Shown in pieces: positions 32,330-39,459 of a stretch of DNA of 39,498 bases. Both the position numbers and the translations under genes were made by a program. This stretch comes from an uncultured Thermomicrobiales bacterium. Lineage in GTDB: Bacteria > Chloroflexota > Chloroflexia > Thermomicrobiales > UBA6265. The stretch lies in the NCBI GenBank assembly GCA_902806405.1, contig CADCWL010000041.1, positions 1-39,498 on the forward strand, in the 5' to 3' direction. Below the pieces are notes generated by a model. The model ran no database searches and had not been told where the DNA came from. It saw nothing but the letters and a program-made list of their open reading frames with translations. The stretch's first letter is position 1; the number at the start of each line of letters is the position of its first letter.

Positions 32330-33901
32330 TCAACCACCCGGGGTCGGACTCTGCCCGCCCGCCGGCGCTGTCGGCCGACCGTCCTCGCTCGGGTAGAGCA
32401 CGGCCTCCAGTCGCTCCTGCCGTGCGCGGCCCGCCCGGTACCGCGCGTGCCGCTCCGGGTCGGGGCGGTGGAGGACGCACCCCACGGCGGGGTCCGGCGC
32501 CGCGCCGAGGTCCGGCAGGACGCCTGCCGCGACCAGGGCGACGAGGGCGGCGCCGCGCGCGGTCGCCTCGTCCCCGGCCGGCATCGCGAGCAGGTCGTGG
32601 CCGAGGGCGTCGGCCACGATCCCGAGCCAGGCAGGCGAGTTCACGATCGCTCCGCCGTTGGCGACGATCTGGTGCTCGGCGTCGGCGAGCGGACGCAGCG
32701 CGTCGGAGATCCGCGCGAAGCGGTGGGCGACCGACTCCAGTGTCGCCCGCAGCAGGTGCTCCGGCTTGGTGGCGAGTGTCAGGCCGGCGACCACCCCGTC
32801 CGCGCCGTCGTGCCAGCCGGGAGCGCGCTCGCCGGCGACGAAGGGGAGGAGCGTCAGGCCGTGCCCGTCCGGCGGCAGCGCCGCCGCCGCGGCCATCGCC
32901 GGCCCGTCGAGTGGGGCGCCGACCAGCTCTCGCGCCCACCGAAGCAGATTTCCGCCGTTGCTGAGCGAGCCGCCGACGACGGCGTGGTCGCGGTCGAGCC
33001 GGTAGGCCCAGAGCTCCGGCGGGATCGGGAAGGCCGCGTCGTTGGGCGCCGGCAGCACCAGCCGCATCGCGCCCGAGGTGCCGAGCGTCAGCGCGATCCG
33101 GCCCGGCCCGATCGCGCCGCTGCCGACGTTGGCGGCGGCGCCGTCGCCGATCGCCGGGTACCAGGGCGCCGCCGCGAGCGCGGGCCATCTTCGGGCGTAC
33201 GCCGGCGCAAGCGTTGTCCCGGCGTCGGCGTCGACCAGCGGCGAGAGGCGGTCCGGCGTCAGCCCCAGGAGATCGAGTACCTCACCGTCCCAGCCGAGCC
33301 GGTGGACGTCGAGCAGGCCGGTGCCGGAGGCCATCGAGACCGTGACCCCGGCCGCGGTCTCGCCGCCGAGCCGTTGCGCCGCGAACTCCGCGAACGAGAC
33401 CCAGCGCGCCGTCCGCGCGATCACGTCGGCCTGTGTCTCCGCCAGCCAGCGCAGCTTCGCCGGCCAGTAGGAGGAGTGGAAGCGGCAGCCGGTCCGCAGC
33501 CGGATCGCCTCCCCGTCCGCGTCCCTCCGCAGCGCCGCGGCCTGCGGCGCGGACCGGGTGTCGGCCCAGGAGAGGACCGGCGTCGTCGGCTCCCCCGCCG
33601 CGTCGATCCCCAGGAGGCTGTGCCAGAACGACGTCGCCCCGACCGCCGCGATCTCCTGGCCGCGGTCGCCCGCCCGCGCCATAGCGCCGTCGACGCTGCG
33701 CACCAGCAAGGCGAAGAGCGTCTCGGCGTCCGCCTCGACCCCACCGTCGGACGTCGTCCGCTGCCGGTAGGGGAGTTGCTCCTCGCTGCCGAGAACGGCT
33801 TGCCCGCGCCGATCCACGAGTAGCGCCCGCAGGGAAGAGGTGCCAAGATCGAGGGCGAGGACCAGCGGCGCTTCCGCGGCGGGGAACGGAACGGACGGCA
33901 T
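32330..33901 (-). CDS. FGGY-family carbohydrate kinase (gluconokinase/xylulokinase type)
   Basis: 523 residues. The N-terminal phosphate-binding motif is 'LALDLGTSSLRALLVDRRG' and the second actin-like domain has 'ALTLGTSGAMRLV', 'VGGSLSNGGNLLRW', 'PFVAGERAPGW' and 'GGAIVNSPAWLGIVADAL'. FGGY kinases phosphorylate sugars or polyols with ATP in the cytosol. The 'SWADTRSAPQAAAL' segment and overall layout look most like gluconate/xylulose kinases, but the substrate is not certain. No sugar isomerase or transporter is adjacent. The start is ATG at 33901; the last ~30 residues are Pro/Gly-rich. Confidence 0.93.
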   Translation of the reverse strand: MPSVPFPAAEAPLVLALDLGTSSLRALLVDRRGQAVLGSEEQLPYRQRTTSDGGVEADAETLFALLVRSVDGAMARAGDRGQEIAAVGATSFWHSLLGIDAAGEPTTPVLSWADTRSAPQAAALRRDADGEAIRLRTGCRFHSSYWPAKLRWLAETQADVIARTARWVSFAEFAAQRLGGETAAGVTVSMASGTGLLDVHRLGWDGEVLDLLGLTPDRLSPLVDADAGTTLAPAYARRWPALAAAPWYPAIGDGAAANVGSGAIGPGRIALTLGTSGAMRLVLPAPNDAAFPIPPELWAYRLDRDHAVVGGSLSNGGNLLRWARELVGAPLDGPAMAAAAALPPDGHGLTLLPFVAGERAPGWHDGADGVVAGLTLATKPEHLLRATLESVAHRFARISDALRPLADAEHQIVANGGAIVNSPAWLGIVADALGHDLLAMPAGDEATARGAALVALVAAGVLPDLGAAPDPAVGCVLHRPDPERHARYRAGRARQERLEAVLYPSEDGRPTAPAGGQSPTPGG

Positions 33902-33951
33902 CGGTCGCTCCTCGCTAGCACATGGCTCGCCGTGGTCCGGGAGGCCGCGCG

Positions 33952-34003
33952 AGTATAGGCCCCTGGCGGCCGTCGCCGATGCCGGTTACATTTGGGAAGT
34001 AAC
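33952..34003. promoter_or_regulatory. Divergent promoter region with a small inverted repeat
   Basis: On the minus strand, TATACT (33952-33957) is the best -10 box for the FGGY kinase, with a leader of about 45 bases; no good -35. On the other side, GTTAC (33985-33989) and GTAAC (33999-34003) form a 5-bp inverted repeat around a 9-base AT-richer centre, a possible operator for one or both divergent genes. Confidence 0.35.
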
Positions 34004-34054
34004 GTCGGCCGGGGTGGCGGCCGAGCGGGGGTGGGGTTGATTGGGGGAGGTGGC

Positions 34055-34468
34055 GTGGCGCTGACCGATGCGGTGCGCGCGTTTCTCGACGAGCCGCGCT
34101 TTGCCACCCTGGCGACCCTCAATGCCGACGGCTCCGTGCAGCAGACGGTGATGTGGTTCGCCCTCCGCGGCGACGAGATCCTGATGAACACCGCCCGCGG
34201 CCGGAAGAAGGACCGCAACCTGCTCCGCGACCGCCGGGTCTCGGTCTGCGTCGAGGAGGGCTACCGCTACGTCACGATCGCCGGCGAGATCACCCTCGTC
34301 GAGGACCAGTTGACCGCGCAGGCCGACATCCGGGCGCTCGCCGAGCGATACCATGGCGCGGAGCGGGCCGCGGAGATGGTGCGGGACGGCTTCGCCAAGC
34401 AGGAGCGCATCTCGCTGCTCCTCCCGATTGGACGGGTCGACGCCCACGGCTTCGGGAACGACGGGTAA
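34055..34468 (+). CDS. PPOX-class F420-dependent (or flavin) reductase, Rv1155-like
   Basis: 137 residues forming a split-barrel flavin/deazaflavin-binding fold: 'FLDEPRFATLATLNADGSV', 'TVMWFALRGDEILMNTARGR' and 'KDRNLLRDRRVSVCV'. This is the pattern of small F420- or FMN-binding enzymes of the PPOX class. Members reduce small molecules such as biliverdin using F420H2; others are of unknown role. GTG at 34055 has GGGGGAGG 4 bases upstream and begins at the fold, so I chose it over the in-frame extension to 33992. The F420 synthesis genes lie 270 bases downstream on the same strand, which favours F420 as cofactor. Confidence 0.88.
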   Translation: MALTDAVRAFLDEPRFATLATLNADGSVQQTVMWFALRGDEILMNTARGRKKDRNLLRDRRVSVCVEEGYRYVTIAGEITLVEDQLTAQADIRALAERYHGAERAAEMVRDGFAKQERISLLLPIGRVDAHGFGNDG

Positions 34469-34516
34469 GGGGACGGGACGGCGGTGACGAGGCGCTGCGA
34501 AGGCGGAGCCGGGCTG

Positions 34517-34555
34517 CCGGTGCCGCCCCGGGTTGTAAACCCCGGGCGGCACCGG
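34517..34555. terminator. Long palindromic hairpin upstream of cofD
   Basis: About 18 paired bases (34517-34534 with 34538-34555, one internal mismatch) around a 3-base loop, 48 bases past the PPOX stop. It may terminate that gene, act as an attenuator ahead of cofD, or be a dispersed palindromic repeat; the tight loop and lack of a T-run fit the last best. Confidence 0.5.
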
Positions 34556-34737
34556 TGCACCCGGCCGGAACCGGCTGATCACGAAACCGCTCCCGCGGGT
34601 GTTCGAGACGCCGCTGGCTCAGTACCCCCGAGGGGACTTTGGTGGGCTGGCCCCGGGGTCTCGGCAACGGGTGATCCGGGCTGCACCGATCCAGCCGCGT
34701 ACGGCCGCTTGGCTGCTGCATTCCGGGGACCGGGACG

Positions 34738-35700
34738 ATGATCCTCGCCCTCGCCGGCGGCGTCGGCGGCGCCAAGCTGGCCCAGGGCCTTGCCCTGGCC
34801 CTTCCGCCCGGCGAGCTCTCGGTCGTGGTCAACACCGCGGACGACTTTGAGCTCTACGGGCTGCGGATATGTCCCGATCTCGACACCGTCCTCTACACCC
34901 TGGCCGGCATCGCGGACCCAGTGAACGGTTGGGGCATCGCCGGCGATACGCACCATGCCCTCGGCCAGATCGCCGCCTACGGCCGCGACCCCTGGTTCCG
35001 CCTCGGCGATCGCGACATCGCCACCCACATTCTGCGGACGGAACGCCTGCGGCAGGGTGCCACGCTTACCGAGGCCGTCGCCGAGCTCGCTGCCGCCTGC
35101 GGCGTCGCCTCCCGCCTGCTGCCGATGACCGACGACCCGGTGGCCACCCTCGTTGACACGCCAGGCGGCCGGCTCGCCTTCCAGGACTACTTCGTCGCCC
35201 GTCGACAGCGCGATGACGTCCTCAGCGTCGTCTTCGACGGGGTCGAGACGGCGCGTCTCCCGGACGGCGTCGCCGCCGCGGTCGCCGCCGCCGAGCTGGT
35301 CGTCCTTTGCCCATCGAACCCGATCGTCTCCCTCGGCCCGATCCTGGCGGTGCCGGGGCTGCGGGCGGCCCTGGCGGCGTCGGCGGCGCCGGTCGTCGCG
35401 GTCAGCCCGATCGTCGGCGGGCGGGCCTTGAAGGGGCCGGCCGATCGGATGCTGGCGACCCTCGGCCACGAGGTGTCGGCGGCCGGCGTCGCCGCCCTCT
35501 ACGCGGGGTTCCACGGCCTGGTCGATGCCCTGGTGATCGACGGGGCCGACGCCGACCTTGCCCCCCGAATCGAGGCCTTCGGCCTCCGGGCCCTCGTCAC
35601 CTCGACCGTGATGGGCGACGCCGACGACCGCCGTCGGCTCGCGCGGGAAGTGCTGGCCTTCGGCCGGCAACTCGCGCTCGCCGGGAGCGAGGTGCGATGA
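34738..35700 (+). CDS. cofD: 2-phospho-L-lactate transferase (F420 biosynthesis)
   Basis: 320 residues. The N-terminal 'LALAGGVGGAKLAQGLALAL' and 'VVNTADDFELYGLRICPDLD' are hallmark CofD/FbiA motifs, followed by 'GWGIAGDTHHAL', 'LCPSNPIVSLGPILAVPG' and 'VAVSPIVGGRALKGPADRM'. The enzyme joins the phospholactyl (or PEP-derived) group from the GDP-activated donor to the deazaflavin Fo, giving F420-0 or dehydro-F420-0. It is the first gene of an operon in which cofC follows with a 4-base overlap (ATGA) and cofE with another (GTGA). The leader between 34556 and 34737 is GC-rich with no recognised riboswitch. The Fo synthase gene is not in the window. Confidence 0.97.
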   Translation: MILALAGGVGGAKLAQGLALALPPGELSVVVNTADDFELYGLRICPDLDTVLYTLAGIADPVNGWGIAGDTHHALGQIAAYGRDPWFRLGDRDIATHILRTERLRQGATLTEAVAELAAACGVASRLLPMTDDPVATLVDTPGGRLAFQDYFVARRQRDDVLSVVFDGVETARLPDGVAAAVAAAELVVLCPSNPIVSLGPILAVPGLRAALAASAAPVVAVSPIVGGRALKGPADRMLATLGHEVSAAGVAALYAGFHGLVDALVIDGADADLAPRIEAFGLRALVTSTVMGDADDRRRLAREVLAFGRQLALAGSEVR

Positions 35701-36410
35701 GCGGTGGGGGCGTGGTCGCCGTCGTCCCGATCCGCGGGCTGGCAAGCGGCAAGACCCGGCTCGCCGGGGAACTGCCGCCGGAGGCGCGTGAGGCGCTGAC
35801 GAGGCGGATGCTGCGGGGCGTCGTCGGCGCCGCGCTCGCCTCCGGCGCCGTCGACGCCGTCGCCGTTGTCAGTCCGGACCCAGCGACGCTGGCCCTCGCC
35901 GCTGAGCTCGACCCGGCGGCGGTCCCGCTGGCCCAGGATATGGCCGTGCCCGGGCTCAACCCCGCAATCGCGGCCGGACGCGACTGGGCGTTGGGGTGGG
36001 GCGCGGCGACGCTGCTCGTCCTCTTCGGCGACCTCCCGCTCCTCGTCGGCCACGATGTACGCCGCCTCCTCTCGCCTGCCGCCCCGGTCGTCCTCGCGCC
36101 GGACCGCCACGGTGCCGGCACCAACGCCCTCGTCCTTCGGTTCGACGCGCCGGACGCCGTCCGCTTCCGGTTCGGGTTCGGGGCCGGCAGCTGCCCGCGC
36201 CACGCGGCGGAGGCGGCCCGGCTCGGTCTCTCGGTCGCGATCAGCACCGCCCCCGGCACCGCCTTCGACCTCGACACCCCCGAGGACCTCCGGGCATTGC
36301 TCGAGGCCGAGGCGTGGGGGGCTGAGCTGGAGCACGAGGAGGACGCCTCGCCGGACGCCGCGTCGACCCCCCGCGACCGCTTCGGGTCGGCGACGGAGAG
36401 TGCCGCGTGA
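35697..36410 (+). CDS. cofC: 2-phospholactate/PEP guanylyltransferase (F420 biosynthesis)
   Basis: 237 residues. The nucleotidyltransferase start 'VVPIRGLASGKTRLAGELP' (dinucleotide and phosphate loop), 'LFGDLPLL', 'LAPDRHGAGTNALVL' and 'STAPGTAFDLDTPEDLRALL' are CofC/FbiD motifs. It activates 2-phospholactate or phosphoenolpyruvate with GTP to give the donor used by CofD; sequence alone does not tell which is used. The C-terminal 25 residues are acidic and variable. The ATG overlaps the cofD stop and the TGA overlaps the cofE GTG. Confidence 0.95.
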   Translation: MSGGGVVAVVPIRGLASGKTRLAGELPPEAREALTRRMLRGVVGAALASGAVDAVAVVSPDPATLALAAELDPAAVPLAQDMAVPGLNPAIAAGRDWALGWGAATLLVLFGDLPLLVGHDVRRLLSPAAPVVLAPDRHGAGTNALVLRFDAPDAVRFRFGFGAGSCPRHAAEAARLGLSVAISTAPGTAFDLDTPEDLRALLEAEAWGAELEHEEDASPDAASTPRDRFGSATESAA

Positions 36411-37207
36411 CCTCCGCAGCCCCGTTCGGACCACCGGCCGAGCTCCGCGTCCTCGGCCTCGGCGGCATCCCCGAGGTCCGGCCCGGCGACGACCTCGCCC
36501 GCCTCGTCGGCGACGCGATCGCGGGGTCGGGTGCCGGCCTCCTTGCGGGCGACGTCGTCGTCGTCACCCACAAGGTGGTCAGCAAGGCCGAGGGTCGGCT
36601 GGTCGACCTACGGGGGGTTACGCCGTCGCCGTTCGCCCGGGGGTTCGCCGAGCGGACCGGCAAGGACGCGCGCCAGGTGGAGGTGGTGCTGCGGGAGAGC
36701 CGCCGGATCGTGCGGATGGAGCCGGAGCGGGGGGTGATCATCGCCGAGACGGCCCACGGTTTGATCTGCGCCAACGCCGGCGTCGACGCCTCCAACGTTG
36801 AGCCGGAGACCGTGTGCCTGCTGCCGATCGACCCGGACGCCTCGGCCGCGGGCTTGCGAGCGGCGCTCGGGGAGCGCTTCGGCTTCACCGCCGAGGAGAC
36901 TCCCGGCGTGGTCGTCACCGACTCCTTCGGCCGGCCGTGGCGGAGCGGCATCGTCAACGTCGCGATCGGCGTCGCCGGCCTTGCCCCGCTCGCCGACTAC
37001 CGGGGCCGGCAGGACGCGGCCGGCTACAAGCTGCACGTCTCCGTCCTCGCCGTCGCCGACGAGCTGGCCGCCGCCGCCGAGCTGGTGGCGAACAAGCTCG
37101 ACGCCCGCCCGGTCGTTCTCGTCCGCGGCTACGTCCCCCCGACCGCCTCCCCGCCGGGCACCGGTCGCGACCTGATCCTGGATCCGACGCGCGATCTGTT
37201 TCGCTAG
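36407..37207 (+). CDS. cofE: F420-0:gamma-L-glutamate ligase (F420 biosynthesis)
   Basis: 266 residues, the length of stand-alone CofE without the C-terminal nitroreductase-like domain found in actinobacterial FbiB. Motifs include 'VVVTHKVVSKAEGRLVDL', 'RIVRMEPERGVIIAETAHGL', 'ICANAGVDASN' and 'VVTDSFGRPWRSGIVNVAIG'. It adds glutamates to F420-0 with GTP in the cytosol. Because the FbiB C-terminal domain, which reduces dehydro-F420, is absent, this organism must either use phospholactate or encode a separate reductase. The start is GTG at 36407, overlapping the cofC stop. Confidence 0.96.
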   Translation: MTSAAPFGPPAELRVLGLGGIPEVRPGDDLARLVGDAIAGSGAGLLAGDVVVVTHKVVSKAEGRLVDLRGVTPSPFARGFAERTGKDARQVEVVLRESRRIVRMEPERGVIIAETAHGLICANAGVDASNVEPETVCLLPIDPDASAAGLRAALGERFGFTAEETPGVVVTDSFGRPWRSGIVNVAIGVAGLAPLADYRGRQDAAGYKLHVSVLAVADELAAAAELVANKLDARPVVLVRGYVPPTASPPGTGRDLILDPTRDLFR

Positions 37208-37260
37208 CTGTGCGCGATGACCTGTGAGCTACGGATACTTGCGCCGTGTCAACCGGGTCA

Positions 37261-37338
37261 CCGTCATCCGGAGGATCAAGGAATCTCTCCACCGGGACGC
37301 CGGTTGGGAGTGATCCTTCGGTCCTTGGGATGACCGGA
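37261..37338. repeat. Imperfect inverted repeat, REP-like
   Basis: The left arm (from 37261, CCGTCATCCGGAGGATCAAG and on) and the right arm (to about 37338; reverse complement begins CCGGTCATCCCAAGGACCGA) are imperfect inverted copies. The arm sequence resembles the 'GTCATcCcGAGGA...GAAGGATCT' type of dispersed repeat common in Chloroflexota and other bacteria. It lies between cofE and the F420 dehydrogenase. A folded transcript here could protect or separate the two mRNAs. Confidence 0.55.
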
Positions 37339-37434
37339 GGAGGGTCGGTGCGCTGCGTCTCGCTAGCGGCTACCGTTGGCTCCTGACTCACAGCTCGCAT
37401 CCGTGAACCTCGCGACATAAGGAGTGATCACCCC

Positions 37435-38424
37435 ATGGGCACCGTCGGCTACGCCGCCTCGTTCGAGCAGTTCCACCCGACCGACCTGTTGCGCTATTGC
37501 CAGCAGGCGGAGCGGGTTGGGTTCGGCGCCGTGATGGCCTCGGACCACTTCCACCCCTGGGTGCCGTCGCAGGGGCACTCCGCGTTCGTCTGGTCCTGGA
37601 TGGGGGCGCTCGGGGCGACCACCGGCCTGCGCTTCGGCACCGGCGTCACGCCGCCGGGATATCGCTACCACCCGGCGGTGCTGGCGCAGGCGGCGGCGAC
37701 GCTGGAGGCGATGTACCCCGGCCGCTTCTACCTCGGATTGGGGGCGGGCGAAGCGCTGAACGAGCACATCGTCGGCGACTACTGGCCGGAGGCGCCGACC
37801 CGGCTCGAGCGGCTGATGGAGTCGATCGAGATCATCAAGGCGCTCTTCAGCGGCAAGAAGGTCAAGCACCGCGGAACCCACTTCAACGTCGAGAGCGCCA
37901 AGCTCTACACCCTGCCGGAGGCCCCACCGCCGATCTACGTTGCCACCTCCGGCCCGATCATGGCCGGCCGCACCGGCAAGTTCACCGACGGCATCATCAC
38001 CGTCGGCGCCGCCGACGAGAAGCTCAGGATGCTCGTCGACCGCTACGAGAAGGGCGCCGCCGAGGCCGGCAAGGACCCGAAGGCGATGCCCCGTCTCCTC
38101 CAGGTGAAGGTCTCCTACGCCGGTTCGGTCGAGGCCGCGACGGAGCAGGCGGTCAAGGAGTGGCCGAACGGCGGGATGCCCTTCCCGAAGGCCGACATCC
38201 GCGACCCGGAGGACTTCGAGGCGATGGCCAAGATCGTCGGCCCGGAGAACTTCAAGAACCGCGTCCTGATGTCCCCCGACCTGGAGGAGCACACCGCGTC
38301 CCTGCAGCACTACATCGACCTCGGCTTCGGCGAGATCTACGTCCACAACGTTGGCCGCAACCAGGAGGAGTTCGTCCGCGTCTACGGGGAGCAGGTGATC
38401 CCGAACCTGAAGTGGCCGGCGTAG
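37435..38424 (+). CDS. LLM-class F420-dependent dehydrogenase, glucose-6-phosphate dehydrogenase family
   Basis: 329 residues, a luciferase-like TIM barrel. It aligns by eye along its length with mycobacterial F420-dependent glucose-6-phosphate dehydrogenase (Fgd1). The catalytic residues are present: His38 and Trp42 in 'SDHFHPW', Glu106 in 'GLGAGEALNE' and Glu11 in 'ASFEQF'. Two of the three residues that hold the substrate phosphate in Fgd1 (Lys198, Lys259) do not appear conserved, while the Arg (Arg283) seems to be ('KNRVLMSP'). It would reduce F420 by oxidising a sugar phosphate or another alcohol. AAGGAG stands 10 bases before the ATG. It lies directly downstream of the F420 synthesis operon, separated by a repeat. 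Confidence 0.92.
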   Translation: MGTVGYAASFEQFHPTDLLRYCQQAERVGFGAVMASDHFHPWVPSQGHSAFVWSWMGALGATTGLRFGTGVTPPGYRYHPAVLAQAAATLEAMYPGRFYLGLGAGEALNEHIVGDYWPEAPTRLERLMESIEIIKALFSGKKVKHRGTHFNVESAKLYTLPEAPPPIYVATSGPIMAGRTGKFTDGIITVGAADEKLRMLVDRYEKGAAEAGKDPKAMPRLLQVKVSYAGSVEAATEQAVKEWPNGGMPFPKADIRDPEDFEAMAKIVGPENFKNRVLMSPDLEEHTASLQHYIDLGFGEIYVHNVGRNQEEFVRVYGEQVIPNLKWPA

Positions 38425-38444
38425 CGGTGTGATCGGACGACGTG

Positions 38445-38467
38445 CAGCCTCGCCGCCTGCGAGGCTG
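38445..38467 (+). terminator. Hairpin after the F420-dependent dehydrogenase
   Basis: An 8-bp perfect stem (38445-38452 with 38460-38467) and 7-base loop begin 21 bases after the stop codon. No T-run, so terminator by position only. Confidence 0.45.
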
Positions 38468-38667
38468 AGGGGCTGCGGGAGCGCCGCCGGCGCGACCAGC
38501 CGCAGCGCCGGCGTGACGCCGAGGGGCGCGAGGAGCAACGGACCCGGCTCGGTCCCAAGGACGGTCCCTCGGTCGCGCGGTCCTACGTCTCGCTCCCGAT
38601 CGCCGACACCGCGCCGGGCGAGCCGCGCTTCGTTTTGGTTCACCAGGACGAGGAGGCTCCGGCCTAG
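38461..38667 (+). pseudogene. Possible tail of a lost gene
   Basis: A frame with no usable start codon gives a charged stretch ('EGREEQRTRLGPKDGPSV') and then a folded-looking end ('ARSYVSLPIADTAPGEPRFV', 'LVHQDEEAPA') before a TAG at 38665. The composition is protein-like and unlike the arginine-rich shadows around it. I do not recognise the family. It could be the remnant of a gene whose front was lost when the adjacent terminator hairpin region was rearranged. Confidence 0.35.
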
Positions 38668-38762
38668 TGAACGACGACCGCGCCGCTCGCACCCGCCTTC
38701 GGCGATGGCACCCCGGCACCGTCGTCGTTGAATTGGGCCGGGGCGGCGAGGGCGCGCTGGAC

Positions 38763-39152
38763 CTACCGCCCTCCCCGGATTGCGTCGCGACCGCCTGGCT
38801 CAAACCCGGCCGCAGAGCCGCAAGCAGCGCGACCCCACTGCTGCGGCCCCTCGGCCGTGGGGAAGCTCCAGCACGGGTTCTCCGGGCCGCACGGGCGGTC
38901 CACGCAGGAATCCTCGTTCTCGCAGGCGCGACACCTGCCCTGGGCGCTGCAGTTGTGGGAGCAGCACTCGCGGTCGCGGTCGCACCGCTGCCCCCCCTGC
39001 CGGCAGATCGCGGCGGCGCCCGCCTCCTCGGGGCCGCCGCCGGCGAGCAGGGCGGCGAGGGCGCCGCCCACCAGCCCCTAGAGCGCCGCGCGGCGGGAGG
39101 GCCGGCCGGCCGTCACGGCCTTCGTCAGGGCGTCGAACCACTTTCCGTCCAC
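38763..39152 (-). pseudogene. Cys-rich secreted-type protein gene with an in-frame TAG
   Basis: From GTG 39152 (GGAGG 7 bases upstream) to the stop at 38763 is one frame of 130 codons, broken by TAG at codon 25 (39078-39080). Before it: 'MDGKWFDALTKAVTAG' and 'RPSRRAAL'. After it: a hydrophobic 'GLVGGALAALLAGGG' and a Cys-rich module ('CRQGGQRCDRDRECCSHNC', then 'CRACENEDSCVDRPCG'). This is the layout of a Chloroflexota family with an Arg-Arg plus hydrophobic export segment and repeated disulfide-type modules. The stop falls inside the export signal, so the product cannot form unless it is read through. A G-to-A type change of CGG/TGG to TAG would explain it. Confidence 0.7.
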
Positions 39153-39237
39153 GTTTGTCCTCCGTCCCCGCGGCGGGTGTCCGCCGGGTGGTGGGGCTGC
39201 GGAGCCAACGTACCACGGTGCCCCGCCGATCGCGCGG

Positions 39238-39459
39238 TCACGGCCAGACCCGCCGGGTGGCGACCACCCGGCCCGTCGCCGCCTCCGTCAGCCTCAGCGC
39301 GCCGAGGACGCCCCGCCCGCGCAGCTGCTCGGCGATGACGGCGAGCCATCGCGCCGCCTGCCGCGGGGACCCGGCCCGATCGATCACCGTCAGGTCCCGG
39401 CACCCGGAGCCGTCGCAGATCGCAATCCTGTAGACCGGGACCCGCCGCGGCTCAGCCAT
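39238..39459 (-). CDS. Small hypothetical protein
   Basis: 73 residues, family not recognised: 'MAEPRRVPVYRIAICDGSGC', then a helix ('RQAARWLAVIAEQLRG') and a strand ('ALRLTEAATGRVVATRRV'). It looks like a small alpha/beta domain with two Cys in the first strand region. The start ATG (39457-39459) overlaps the end of another minus-strand frame that enters from the window edge (ATGGCTGA), which suggests an operon continuing to the right. No strong ribosome-binding site is seen, in line with coupling. Confidence 0.6.
   Translation of the reverse strand: MAEPRRVPVYRIAICDGSGCRDLTVIDRAGSPRQAARWLAVIAEQLRGRGVLGALRLTEAATGRVVATRRVWP

Noticed and set aside
30917-33823. A 968-codon open frame on the plus strand
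   Set aside because: It is antisense to the histidine kinase and FGGY kinase genes, whose domains are unmistakable. Composition is Arg/Pro/Gly-rich.
34556-34737. Riboswitch upstream of cofD
   Set aside because: The region is GC-rich, but none of the riboswitch cores I know (cobalamin, TPP, FMN, SAM, moco) can be matched.
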